A stretch of DNA of 64,000 nt from Coprinopsis marcescibilis (taxonomy: Eukaryota; Basidiomycota; Agaricomycetes; Agaricales; Psathyrellaceae). The stretch lies in assembly GCA_004369085.1 (NCBI GenBank), contig ML210270.1, positions 1-64,000 on the forward strand, read 5' to 3'. Below are positions 22,121 through 33,936 of the stretch, in pieces. The notes below the pieces were generated by a model, which saw only the letters and a program-made list of their open reading frames with translations, had not been told where the DNA came from and did not search any database. The position numbers were made by a program, and so were the translations under genes. Position 1 is the stretch's first letter. The number at the start of each line of letters is the position of its first letter.

Positions 22121-23463
22121 CTACAAAGAAAAAATGTTGTCATTATAGGGGGTGGTAGTGTCGGAACTCCCACTGCGAAACAGTTGTCCCAAGTACGGCA
22201 AAACTTAACAACGCATCCAAAACCTCGCAGTACCATGCCATTCTCGTCGCACCCCGCTCGGCCTTTCTACATCTTCCTGCCATGGTTCGAACAACGACGA
22301 CCTCAATTGGCCAATTGGAAGATCGTGCACTATGGAAGTTGGTGACGAGTACCTTGGAAAGGCCAGAGAGAATAAGTATGGGACCGTCGTATCATTCACA
22401 GCATCCCCAGTTTCTGGAGAAGAAGATGCTAAAGAGGATTCTACCGGCGGGGCTGCCCAACGTGGAGAAGTGACATTAGACAGCGGCGAGGTTATCCCAT
22501 ATGCTGCCCTCATATTGACTACTGGTAGCCTTTGGGAAGGGCCTCTGGAAATACCCGTTTCGTCGTCAGTCATAAAGCAACACCTCAGCTGGTGGAGAAA
22601 CAGGTTCGAGAAGGCCAATAGCATCGTACTGATCTGCGGTGGTTCCATTTCGGCAGGTGAATACCTGCAGTTGCGTCGACGATTATCCTGGTTAAAGCTT
22701 GTGCGCTCTCTTTTGCAGAGTATACTGGTGAAATTCGCCAATTCTATCCAGTGAGCACGGACCTTCGCCATTTCAGAGACCGTCGTCTAACTTGAACAGG
22801 CAACCGAAATAACCATTGTACCCGGTGGTCGGCTTCCACTCAACGCATCTTACCCCGACAAATTCCGCAGCAGGTTGCTCGAAGACTGCAACATTTGAAC
22901 GTAACAACGAGGGACCAGATCACCCTTCACGCGGACCTAGTTGTGAGTCATTTGCTCCAGCATCATGTAGTAGGTCGTTATGCTTACCCCTCGGGCTTAG
23001 GTACCCACTCGCGGCGGATGGCCCAACACAGAGTTTATCAAGTCATCTCTGGGCGAATCTGCGCTTACTGCAACAGGTCACGTAAAGGTTCTGCCAACGT
23101 TCCAACTACCAAACTATCCCTGCGTCTTTGCAGGAGGTGATATCACCGACTTGAACGAGCAAAAGCAGGCTGCCAAGGCCCTGGGACACGCCAGTATCAT
23201 TTTTAGCAATGTACAATTAGTTCTGGAGGGTAAGACATCCACGAAATTGTACAAGGGTGCGACCGAAGCCATTCTCATCACACTAGGGATGGTAAGTGCT
23301 CCGATTTGTATCGATCATTTAGAAACCAACTTGAACTTCGTGATAGGGAGGAATTTCGTATATCGGCATACTTTGGGGTATTATTCTTGGGGGCTGGTTT
23401 ACCGGATTTATTAAGTCAAAGGGTTTGCTGATCAACATGGTGAAGGGACAACTGGGGCTCTGA
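22120..23463 (+). pseudogene. Frameshifted copy of the AIF2/FSP1-like oxidoreductase gene
   Basis: Fragments in all three frames line up in order with the intact gene at 29879-31216. They are NVVIIGGGSVGT (FAD site), then YHAILVAPRSAFLHLPAMVR, a TLDSGEVIPYAALILTTGSLWEGPLEIP block, LICGGSISAG (NAD site), TEITIVPGGRLPLNASY, GHVKVLPTFQLPNYPCVFAGGDI and a hydrophobic C-terminus ending about 23463. Introns after the NAD site and after the short following exon are at conserved places. Frame changes are required near 22200, near 22330 and near 22890, with stops in between, so the gene is dead or the reads here are wrong. Confidence 0.8.
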
Positions 23464-23798
23464 TTACTCAGACACCTATGGATGTGGCATGCGACTCAAA
23501 TACTAGAACGGTGACCTATCCTGAAATTCAAGCTTTGTTGATCTGGGACTCAAAATTTGGATACAACGATCTTCAGTACGGACATTCACAGTCTGAACGC
23601 CAGTTGTGCATCCAGATCACCACTCAATGAGTTACGTCATCGGTTACGCGTTAAGCGCTGGTTCACTCACTGAACATAGGTAAGGCCCTCCGGGCAGACC
23701 TGGAGACCAATGTGATCAGGACACTGTCCGCCACAATTCAACAACCCTCCAAATGTTATTTGTTAGGGGTACCCGCGTCGATCTCAAACAAAGTCCAC

Positions 23799-23979
23799 TA
23801 CAGTCGAAACTGTCTTAAGGCACACCCTTCGGTGGACATGGAAAAGTATGCCTTTTGGGAGGTTATGCCTTTTCGAAGGGAGATTTCGCCCCAAAAGAGT
23901 GCTTTGGTGGACCGAAAACCTATGCCTTTTGGGAGGTTATACCTTTTCACAAGTATGCCTTAAGGCAGTTTCGACTGTA
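23799..23979. mobile_element. MITE-like element with 22-bp terminal inverted repeats and TA target duplication
   Basis: The left end CAGTCGAAACTGTCTTAAGG continues to position 23822 and the right end (23956-23977) is its reverse complement with one mismatch in 22. TA dinucleotides flank both ends (23799-23800, 23978-23979). Length between TAs is 177 bp and there is no coding frame. Inside, a 19-mer starting ATGCCTTTTGGGAGG occurs twice (23848-23866 and 23922-23940). TA duplication plus CAGT-starting ends fits Tc1/mariner-derived MITEs. Confidence 0.75.
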
Positions 23980-23999
23980 CGCCCCTAAGCGACTGGTAG

Positions 24000-24022
24000 G
24001 AGTCGCTGGTTCCCAGCGACTC
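24000..24022. repeat. Short perfect hairpin beside the MITE
   Basis: GAGTCGCTGG (24000-24009) and CCAGCGACTC (24013-24022) are exact reverse complements with a 3-nt loop. A further GCGACT copy lies just upstream. It may belong to a second inserted element or to the flank of the MITE. Confidence 0.6.
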
Positions 24023-24078
24023 AATCCACATATCGTGTTCTGAACCAGGTTCGCACACTTGTCAAAAAGTGGAGCAAA

Positions 24079-24378
24079 ATGACAGATTCTAGACCGGGCG
24101 TTACTATACATAGCAAGAAAGTTGCGTGGGATGATCTATTTCGCGTAGTAAAACCTAGAGACAAAGTCTCCAGGAATATCGTGGCAGCGTCGCACAAATA
24201 TCTCAATGACGAGAAGCGACCAAGAAATACGGGTAGGAAATGGTTAGCATACCATTGGAGCAGCCGTGGGGCAGTTTCAGTAACAAGGGACGACACCGGA
24301 AATAAATTCTTCGATGACGCCGGTAGAGACTCAGAAACAAAGCCGCACTTGAAAGTCGGATCAAGCAAGAACAAATAA
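24079..24378 (+). CDS. Hypothetical small basic protein
   Basis: Single open frame of 99 aa starting MTDSRPGVTIHSKKVAWDDL and ending in a Lys-rich tail. It is rich in Lys, Arg and Asp, with no signal peptide, membrane helix or motif I recognise. It lies between the MITE-like element and the seven-helix membrane gene, with no clear promoter. It could be a chance frame. Confidence 0.25.
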   Translation: MTDSRPGVTIHSKKVAWDDLFRVVKPRDKVSRNIVAASHKYLNDEKRPRNTGRKWLAYHWSSRGAVSVTRDDTGNKFFDDAGRDSETKPHLKVGSSKNK

Positions 24379-24515
24379 GGCAAGACCGTTAGAGTGAAAG
24401 ATACGTTTCTAAATACCCGCTGTGATTCCTACCCTCATCTGAGGGGTCCAATCTTTGACCTGCCTAGCCGCCAAACTTTCCCCCTACGCTATTGTCGAGG
24501 TGAGAATCCTGGGCC

Positions 24516-25845
24516 ATGTCGACCACAGATCCTTCCAGCGACTATAAACCACCCGGCCTTACAGAATGGGAACTCTTCAACGAGAGGTGCATTCTCGTTG
24601 GCATGATTCTGGCAGGTGTTGCCTACGGTACGTGGCGGTCTGCACACTGAAAGCATAAGCGAATCCAACCTACGAATCATAGGCATCCTGTTCACAATCG
24701 TGTGCCTAAGTTACAACGCCTTTTTTGATCGACCAAAGAACAAACGCTCCAGCTGGATTCTGTACTACACCGGTTTGATGTTTATTCTGGCTACACTTGG
24801 GTTCGCCGCGAACACCAAGTTTATCGAGATGACCTTTGTCGACTACCGTAACATCCCCGGCGGACCCAACGTATTCACGATCGTATTCTACGCCAATTGG
24901 GTCAACATGTTCGCATTTGTGAGCTATGTGCTCATGAGTTGGCTTGCGGATGGGCTGGTGGTAAGCTCTTTCTATACATTAGTATGAAACTGGCTGTTGA
25001 ACATCCTTGCAGTTATACCGCTTCATGCTCATCTACGATATGCGGCTGATATTTCTCCCTCTACCGGGCCTCATGTACCTCGCAATGATCGGTGAGTCAG
25101 TCAGCCTAGACCTTAGTCTCTCATGACCTCAACGTTATATACTTCTCTAGCGATGTCTATCTGCCTCGCAGTTTCTATGATGCGTCCAGGTACAGAGATG
25201 AGCTTCTGGTCGCAATCAGCGGTGCAATTCGCCCTTGCGTATTGGTCCTTGAGCGTCGCGCTGAACGTCTCCCTCACACTCTTGATCTCGGGTCGCCTCA
25301 TCTCCATGCGTCGCCGTGTGCGAAAGGTTATGGGGAACGACCACTCCACGCCATATGCGTTCGTGGTGAGCATGCTGATAGAGAGTGCAGCGTTGTACAG
25401 TGTATGGGTGATTGTTTTCATTGCACTGTACACGACAAACAGTCCGGCGCAGCATATCATATTTCCGCCTCTAGGACAGATACAGGTAACTGGCCTTTCG
25501 CATATTGGTGACTTTACAATTGCTAAAGGGCACTGACAATAATCTCACCTCTGGTAGGGAATCGCACCTCTCCTCATCAACTTTCGTGTTAGTCAAGGGA
25601 AAGCCTGGAGTAGGTCCAAGGCAGGTCAAAACACAGAGGGGGAAGGAACAATTCCAGAGTTCAGCTCGGGAGATACTACTCGGAATGATACCGATCTCCC
25701 AGCTACACAAGTTAGCATCAATGTCAACAAGACAAAGGATGTGGCTCGCGACCGACGACTCTCATCCGCGACTACTGACCCCGACAGAAATCTCAATCTG
25801 GACGACTTTGACCATCCAACCACAATCGCGGAAGGAAATCAATGA
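24516..25845 (+). CDS. Orphan seven-helix membrane protein
   Basis: Six exons with consensus GT-AG introns run from ATG 24516 to TGA 25843-25845. Helices appear in the order RCILVGMILAGVAYG, ILFTIVCLSYNAFF, WILYYTGLMFILATLGF, VFTIVFYANWVNMFAFVSYV, FLPLPGLMYLAMI, FALAYWSLSVALNVSLTLLI and ALYSVWVIVFIALY. The conserved tail is GQIQGIAPLLINFRVSQGKA. Amino terminus outside, seven helices and a Ser/Thr-rich cytosolic tail match a large basidiomycete family of GPCR-like orphan proteins. Ligand and role are unknown. The final intron joins GQIQ to GIAPLL. Confidence 0.8.
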
Positions 25846-25955
25846 GACCTGTGCCTACCCAGAGAAGCTGAGAGCCAGGTTCGTTTGGCGGAGGGTTAAG
25901 TAGCTTCATTATTGATACGACCATATATAAATATACGATACGAATGTCGAATAAG

Positions 25956-28484
25956 CTATGCTGAGCTGCTGTGGGTATCAGGGTAGAAAGAAGAAGGACT
26001 GCTGAGGTATGCGGTATAGACAGGCACCAAAACCTTGTGCTCGGGTAAAACAGGCCGTTCCGATTGGCCGGACCATCTGTCCTTGAAGAATTCCATCAGC
26101 GTCAAGGCCATTGAAACATTCTTGTAGCAAATGCAGCGAAGAATGCTCGTGTTTATGGAGGAAGCGAAAACCTGAGCGTGTTTGAGCTTGAAGCTAGTCT
26201 TGAGCTTTTGAACGATCTCATCCGCAGACTGGCTTAGTGGCGCCCACTCGAGAATGTGGTTTGGGTCGCTTTAGAGATTGGCCGTTTAGGGTACTTGCAA
26301 TCTTCGAGGCGAAACAGAAACTCACTGGAACTGAGAAGCTATTTCTGGAAGCATATCGGGCACACGATACCACCCCTCCGACCGACTGGGTGTCGCTAAA
26401 AAAGCGAGAAACTCTGGGTTGAGAAAGAACTCGTCACCTCCGGATTCGGTAAGTCCAGGGCTATGGATGAGTTTATAGAGCCCTTGGTGTGTGCCCATTC
26501 TTCCCAAGAACCCGTCATGCGAGATTCTGTATGAGCCATCTAGCACTGGCTGGGGACGGCACAATTGCTGATCCACAAGTCCACGAATGAAGTCTCTGTC
26601 ATCCAAGTCTAGCATACCCAAGGCAGCCTTTACTTGGCGGTCGTATTCGCCCTGGAGATGGGACAAGCATTGTTGGACTCGGTGAAAGTCACGCTGCACA
26701 TGAGGACCCAGTCCCATCAGAACCAGTTCATCTAAAAGCCTAGATTCCCAGTACAGCCGGGGGAGATTATTGAAGGAAAACCTGTATGAAAGGAACGCGT
26801 CATACAGTACTCCGGGTACTGTGCTTGCTTCACGGAGGTATTTAAACCATAGCTCTGGCCAAACGGCCGCTGCGAAGCCCTCGGCACTGATTTCTGATGA
26901 TAACCTATCGGTCAGTTAAATCATAAAATCATCGGTCATTAAATCCCACCTGGGCTATGTGCGCTGCTACTATCGCTGTCAGAATAATCCCCGTCGTCGC
27001 CATCTCCTAGAATCTGCTCGCTGGAACCAGAGGTCTCACGGAAAGCAAGGTATTCCAACATTTTCTGGAGGAAAGTGAGACCCCCAGACGCGGCGTCGGT
27101 ATAAAACTGCTTGCTGCGATTGGGTGACGACAGGAACTCGAAGAATGTTCCATGATAAAAGGAATGTTGCTGGAATATCCCGTCCGTCTGAACAAGCGAG
27201 GTTAATCCGCGAAGCGCATGCGGGGGCCACCTGCAGACGATCTCACAGCTCCGGGCTTTTGATATCGTTAGGTCCACGAGGGTATCAAAGTTGCTCATGT
27301 ACTGGCACTCTCGAAGGCAGGCGAGTACCTCCCGTGTCATCTCAAGATTTTGTGACTGCCCCAAAATCTCGAGGTAAAGGTTGTCCAACCCCTCCAGGGG
27401 ATTGTGGCCTTCAGGCACTTTCGCCGAGAAAACGTTCCTCAGCCTGTCTCGTGGAGTATGCCAAGGATCACCGATGTAGCGCACGACAGTGGCTGCGTAG
27501 ATGAATTGGCCCGAGGCTCTTGAAATCAGTGCCTTTATGTCTTCGTCTGCGGGCCATTTCCCTGCACGTTTGCCGGGTTTTTGCTTGGTCCGGGTCGCTA
27601 TCTTGGAGAATTCGGAGCGAAGGAAGACTTCTACGTCGTGATCTAGGTCTGAGTTCCTGTAAAGATCGAACCTTTCGGTCGCACCTGAGAGAACAGGAAG
27701 AGCGTTGAAAGATTCAGTGATCCACGTCTCAGGTCGGCAAAAGATCAGAATGATCAGAGGAAGGTTGGATGAAAGGAGGGTTTGGATGAGCTCGAGGACT
27801 TGATGCTGTTCCTGTTCCTGGCTAGTGGTTGGTGGACCAATACACTCGTCCAGACCGTCAATAATGATGGCTCGGTCGTTGTCGATGGACCCGACTGCGA
27901 GAACCGGCTCGATAATAAGCTTCTTCAGTTGAATGGGTAACGATTTAGTGAGGATGGCCGGGTTGGCTCGAATGGCGTTCTCGATGTGTTGTCTAGTAGG
28001 TGGGATAGACGTGGAAATCTGCAGGGCCAATGATGCTACCAGTTTGGAAGCACGGTTTCGATCTGTATTCGACCGATGAAAAAAGAATGTGCCCGCCAAA
28101 ACCCCCATCTCCTCGCATTTTTCAGCGATGGTCTGTGCAATCGCCGTTTTGCCCATACCCGCTGGCGCGAAGAGCCAGAACACTGATTTGCTTCTTTGAG
28201 TACGTGGCAATCTAATCCAAACGATGATATGCTCGATGGTGCGTATTCGCGTTTGTGGATGGCAGCTAGGTGGTGGGTATCGTTCCTCTGAGTCGTGTGC
28301 TGCACCACTAGCCGAATGCCCCTGCAGAAACACTAAGGCTAAAGGATCCAAATGTTAGTTCCAACTTCCATGTACGGGATTGGTCATTCGATTGGAACCA
28401 CTTACGCCCCAGCCCATTTGTCGAACTATCATTGAATATGCCACCATTGATCACAAAGTTATGCGAACCTTCAAACAATGGCAT
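25956..28484 (-). CDS. NACHT-domain P-loop protein
   Basis: Four exons (28406-28484, 26950-28338, 26326-26893, 25956-26268) give 782 aa in frame. The short first exon carries the N-terminal motif GSHNFVINGGIFND, seen ahead of many agaricomycete NACHT proteins. Next come LQGHSASGAAHDSEERYPPP, a Walker A (APAGMGKTAIAQTIAE, residue about 90), Walker B (AIIIDGLDEC) and the sensor-like ILIFCRPE. These are hallmarks of NACHT NTPases of the STAND class. The C-terminal 300 residues are helical without visible WD or ankyrin repeats. Such proteins act in fungal non-self recognition and heterokaryon incompatibility; that role is inferred from family only. Start chosen because it restores the family leader. 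Confidence 0.85.
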
Positions 28485-29878
28485 GAGCTTGTTTGGTAAC
28501 TGAGAAAGCCAGGAGCCAGCAGAGGGTCAGGCCTCAGGGGCAGATCGTAAACGTCAAGAAAGGACAAACATAACAAACCGGCCTCTGTGACAAAAAGGGG
28601 AGTCACAACCGCCGTCTGATCAAAATGTGTCACTATGCTCACATATGCACAGGATGTAAAGTGTACTCTGCCTCCCGAGAGCCAAAACTTGCACTTACAG
28701 TCCTCAGGACCGATTTTAAGGAAAACATTAATAAGACACATATGATAGATCCATCTGTACTATATTAAAATCCAGCTTCAGACTGATCGGGGCGGGGAAG
28801 AATGGGGAAGAATGGGGGATTTCGTTCTCACCACGAGGACGAGGCAAGCTTCTAATTTCTCCAAAACGAAGAACTGACAAACATCTATCTGTGGGCCAAT
28901 ATAGGTCCTCGCCTTCTCGGAACACCATCCTCAGTCGATGCAGCTTCCGCGGGACGAACCCTTCGCCTCGTGAGCGGTGCCTGCCTCAAGAAAAGAACCA
29001 AAAGAACCTCAGAGCGGCCAAGCTGCCCGGTTATTCAATGTACTTCTTGCAATCATCTATACTACATCACTGAGTTCTCTGCATTTCTCCAAACGGTCCT
29101 CCAGCGTCGTGGGGTGCTAAATTTATGTAAAACAGGTCTTGACTCGCGGAAGAGACGGAAGTTGTGTTAATCCGATGAGAGATAGATGCTTACGCTGCAG
29201 GTCAAGAGGATTGCATTGCTTTGGGGTTCACGGCCACAGTCAACTGTGTATACGAACGGTTATTCGGCTTGCACTACTCTGAAACAATTACAATGCCAGA
29301 TTCCTACCCCCGCGTAATACGGGATGAGACTACGTGTCTCACAAATTTCAACACCCCGCAGTCCTCACTACACCCAGAACACAGCAAATCTAATCCACCA
29401 CCTAAGCATCATGGTGAGTATCGTCATCAATCACAGCCTGGAACCAGGGACCAGAGTTTGCTGACCATCCAAACCTCGCTTATTACACTCCCGCACCACG
29501 CTGCAAATGCTGTCAACGCATCACACTGACGAAATGCCGCTCCAACCCAAACCGCAAAGCAAAGTCGGGACACTGAACACCAGTGCTTGGTACGTTGATC
29601 GATCGGAGAGACTGCGGCGGCACTGCGCAGGAAGTAGCATCCAGGATACGTATCCTCGGAGAGTTCTTGGTGCTTTGGTTTCTCCGAAAAACGCGTCAAC
29701 TTTAGGAAAATGAGATACCGATATGGACCGGTCTGTCCCATATTAACGCAATCGTGCTTGCATGAAATGACACTGCCATGATTCTGTAACATCCGGAGGT
29801 GTGACCCCGGTCTGCTTTAAATCTCGCTCTACCCAGTCGCAGTTCCCTACCTAGACCTCCCAACTTTAAACGCAATCG
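28485..29878. other. Intergenic region, no supported gene
   Basis: Promoters of the NACHT gene (left) and the AIF2-like gene (right) must lie here. Short open frames (for example 29293-29529 and the minus-strand frame near 29430-29790) lack splice support and motifs. Confidence 0.4.
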
Positions 29879-31216
29879 ATGTCGGACGGAAGAAAGAACG
29901 TGGTCGTGGTCGGCGGTGGCCCTGCAGGGACCATGATCTGCCGACAGCTGTCCAAGAAGCTGGACCGTCAGCGCTTCAACCTAATCCTGGTCACCGAACG
30001 TCCCTATTACACCCACCTGCCCGCCAGCATACGAATGGTGGTATCCAGTGAGGGCAACCTCGAGGAGACTATCCATATGCCATATGACAACCTCTTCCGT
30101 AACGGGAAGAATGGAAAGGTCATCATTGCCAGGGCCACCCGAGTCGAGGAAGATGAAGCAAACGAGGGAGGGGTAGTATTTCTGAACACCGGGGAAGAAA
30201 TCGAGTACACACTATTGGTAGTGGCCACGGGGTGCACTTGGGAAGGTCCTTTGGATCTTCCTGGCGCAAAGGACGAAGAAAAGAAGTGGGTGGACGAGTG
30301 GAGAGAGAAGTTTGCTGCGGCAGAAGATGTTGTCATCGTTGGTGGTGGTTCAGTGGGAATCGGTAGGTGGTGTCTTCTGCTTAACATTGCCGAAATTAAC
30401 GAGATTTTGGCACAGAATTCGCTGGGGAGATTCGCGACCTGGAATCGGTAAGCCTAGTGACGCCGAAAATCTGAGTATCAAAGCTCATCACAGTCACAGT
30501 CCAAGCGAATCACCATCGTACACGACCAGGATCTGCTCCTGAACGATGCGTATTCAGCCAAATTCAGGAATCTTGCGATGAACAACATCCACAAACGCGG
30601 AGTGGAGGTGATCCTTGGGGATGCCATTCCCGACCTCGAAATATCGCCCGCCAACACAATAAGGACTGCCAAAGGACGACTACTCGTCGCTGATCTGGTT
30701 GTAAGTTGCCAGTCCGCGAAAAGAAATCGGAAGACTGACCATAATTTTCAGATTCCGTGCCGGGGACCAAGACCCAACACAGACTTCCTCAACGATTTGA
30801 CAGACCATCCTCTCACGCAAGCTGGACATGTGCGGGTGACACCAACACTACAGGTCTTCAGGCATCCTCGAATCCTAGCTGCCGGCGATATCATCGAGTG
30901 GGATGACCAGAAGCAGATGATCAAGTATCCAGCCCATGCTGGGGTCATCACACATACTGTGTTGGACGTATTGAACGGAAGGGATCCAAATCACTTCTAC
31001 AAGGGAAGCTACGAGCGCATAGTCATCTCTAACGGAAGGGTAAGCATGATCAAGCATTCAGTATACACATAATACTCACCGTCAATCCAGAAAGGCGGGG
31101 TTTCTTACTACACGTATTGGGGGCCTAGGGTACAATTCGGGGATCAGGTTTCTTCAAAGGTCGCCAAAGGAAAAGTCCTGAAGAAGGGGTTTGCGAGACA
31201 AGCACTTGGACTCTAA
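29879..31216 (+). CDS. AIF2/FSP1-like FAD-dependent NAD(P)H oxidoreductase
   Basis: Exons 29879-30362, 30416-30447, then about 30500-30700, 30752-31038 and 31092-31216 join in frame to roughly 380 aa. The first Rossmann motif is KNVVVVGGGPAGT (FAD), followed by ERPYYTHLPASIRM, the ATG motif VVATGCTWEGPLDLPG, and the second dinucleotide site VVIVGGGSVGIE. The C-terminal NAGDI-equivalent is RILAAGDIIEW. This order is that of the AIFM2/FSP1 (AMID) branch of pyridine nucleotide-disulfide oxidoreductases, which reduce quinones at membranes. A hydrophobic targeting peptide is not seen. A dead copy lies 6.4 kb upstream in the same orientation. Confidence 0.88.
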
Positions 31217-31898
31217 AATCGAGCATAGACAATCTACTTATTCGGATTCTTTGAGCACACACGATCAGAGAGACAACAGTATTTTACGAACCATGGAAGG
31301 ATTAATAAGAGTCATATGTCCTCAGTCCTGCAGTCCTGTGTCCCGCGCGAGTCGCTATTAGCTCAAAAATAAAACAGATAGTAGACGCGTTGAGCCTTCC
31401 AACACAACTATTCAGTGTGCTTTCCAACTAGCCAAATTTCAGATCATCATTCATGCGTTGCTGGCTGCTGGTTATCAGAAGTGTTCTGTCTGAGGGCCAG
31501 GAACCCATGCAGTCGCAAACACCAGAGAGTATCGATTAGCGGTGGCGAGGAGACAGAGCCGCTGATCGTACATATCTAATGATTAGTAGTGCAAGAGCAG
31601 TCCTGAGTCCTGAGACTTACTTGAGTATACTCTATTGTTCGTGGCGGGTCGCAGAACACAAAATCGACGCTGCTGCCCAACCGTTTCTTGGTTGACGACA
31701 TGCTGTGCCACAGCCGGCATCTCCGGACCGACAGGGCGCAAGGTGAACCAAGACCAAATTTGGCAGGTGGCCGAAATGGGCGAAGGCAGACCACTGCAGA
31801 CCCTTGCTTTCAAACCACGACATTGACGACCATTTCACGATTTCCTGTAACGATCCATCTTATACCTCCCACCTGCACCATCTTGGAACCCATACTCC

Positions 31899-33247
31899 AT
31901 GAATTTCTTCAAGACGAAGCCTAGAACACCTCCAGACCTTGTACGAGGTTTGCGCGACGCAATTCCAAGACTAGAGAATGGTGCGCCCGGTGGGGAAACG
32001 AGGAGGAAGGTAATGGTCGTCGATCTGCTGTACTTGGACTCTGGGTCGTCTAACGTTCAAGCTGTCCGCTCTCTTGGGACTTTGATTAGGCCACAGAGGA
32101 GGTCTCGAAGAATCTACAGCAAATCAAGGCAATGCTGTTTGGCGATGGAGGTAAGTGGGGGACTCGTTGTTGGCGCCCATTCTAAACATCGCAAACCTTT
32201 CCAGAACCAATTCCCGAAGTGGTTGCCCAGCTAGCACAAGAGACATACAACACCGATCTGTTACTGCTTCTGGTGCAAAACATCGCACGATTCGAATTCG
32301 AGGCGCGGAAAGACGTCGTACAGATATTCAACAACCTCCTCAGGCGACAGATCGGCTCACGCTGGCCAACGGTGGAATACCTTTCGTCGAAACCTGACAT
32401 TGTTTTTGCTGCGCTGGCCGGATACGAGAACGAAGAGGTTGCGCTGAACACTGGGATGATTCTCAAGGAGATGCTGAGACATGAGCAATTGGCCAAGATC
32501 CTCCTATACTCTGACCAGTGTGTATCTACCTTTGTCTTCCGTGGCTACCGGCGCTGACCATATGCACTTGCAAGATTCTATAAATTCCCTCATTACGTCG
32601 AGTCCACAACGTTTGGGATCTCATGTGACGCCTTCGCCAACTTCAAGGAGACATTAACACGCCACAAACCTATGGTTGCAGAGTACCTGGACAAGCATTA
32701 TGAGCGTGTGAGTGTCATCCATTCACATATAATGCAATACTGACTCAAGCGACCGCATTCAGTTCTTCTCATCACTTACGACCTTGATCCTCTCTAATAA
32801 TTACGTGACCAAGCGCCAGTCACTGAAGTTGCTTGGGGAGATCCTGCTCGACCGTGCAAACTTCAGCGTAATGACGCGATACATTGCGAACGAGGCCAAT
32901 CTTAAGATGATGATGAACCTCCTCCGGGATAAGAGCAAGAATATCCAGTTCGAAGCGTTCCATGTGTTCAAGGTGGGTCTTTAATTCCGGTTCCATCAAG
33001 GATGACACGTTGACCATGCCGCGATGTGATAGGTGTTTGTTGCGAACCCCAAGAAACCACCACAGATCGAGACCATTCTTCGGCGTAACAGAGACAAGCT
33101 GCTCACTTTCCTCAAGAATTTCCACAATGACAAAGAAGGTCGGTGTTAGATTTGAACGACCCAGGTAAATGCTGATGGTGGTGGTTCGCAGACGAACAAT
33201 TCAGTGATGAGAAGCAATTCCTCATCGTTCAGATTCAGGGTCTCTGA
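31899..33247 (+). CDS. Mo25/CAB39-family scaffold (Hym1-like)
   Basis: Seven exons (31899-32009, 32090-32150, 32205-32517, 32575-32707, 32763-32972, 33033-33138, 33192-33247) give exactly 329 aa, the usual Mo25 length. The N-terminus [20 protein letters not shown] and the armadillo-like helices match Mo25 throughout: [44 protein letters not shown] [39 protein letters not shown]. In fungi Hym1/Mo25 binds GCK-family kinases in the RAM network that controls polarity, septation and cell separation. Single start consistent with a 5'UTR immediately upstream. Confidence 0.95.
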
Positions 33248-33936
33248 TCAAGAAACCGAGGTTGACATACGACGACCAACCTGCCGAGTCCCATCATACT
33301 TTGCCGTCTCTTTGTCCGAATATCGCACTTCTCAGAGGTCATCTTCTACTCAGGACTATGACCTATATGCGACAATGTGTATTAATATAGTGCTCTCCGG
33401 CTGATTCAGAGGTATTATCTCTTCCATCTCAGTCAGAAATCGTCTTCTGTCCAATTATATCTTTCACCGCACCGCACTCTTCTATCTTGTGGCATGCGAA
33501 CTCTGCAGGCGAACTTGGGATTTCTCACATCTCATTCTTCTGGCTCTACTTTTCTGACATCTGTACCTCAAGCTTCTTATCTCCTTGCTGTCGCTTAGGC
33601 ATTGCTTTTCACTGATCCAATCTTTCTTTGCATGTATTCCATCCCTATCCATGTACATACGCCCCTACTTTAATGGATGTCTCAAATAAATAAGGTGACT
33701 ATCTTACGCGTGGCACGTTGTCTGTCCGTCGAATATCTATACTCCAACCCGAGAACCTAAGTCCGAGCGGGGTGAAACAGGGGTCGAGCGCGTTATTTGG
33801 TCCTGTTATAATCCCAGGGTGACAGCTTGAGAAATGCCAAGCTAGACGGCCAACGTGCTTTCATCACCGTACACGTCGTTCTCCGCAACATCCAGACCAC
33901 CTTCCTCATCGTCTCCAACGACGCCGAACCATAAAA

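Noticed and set aside
29293..29529. Open frame starting MPDSYPRVIRDETTCL
   Set aside because: No domain, no splice context, composition like non-coding DNA.
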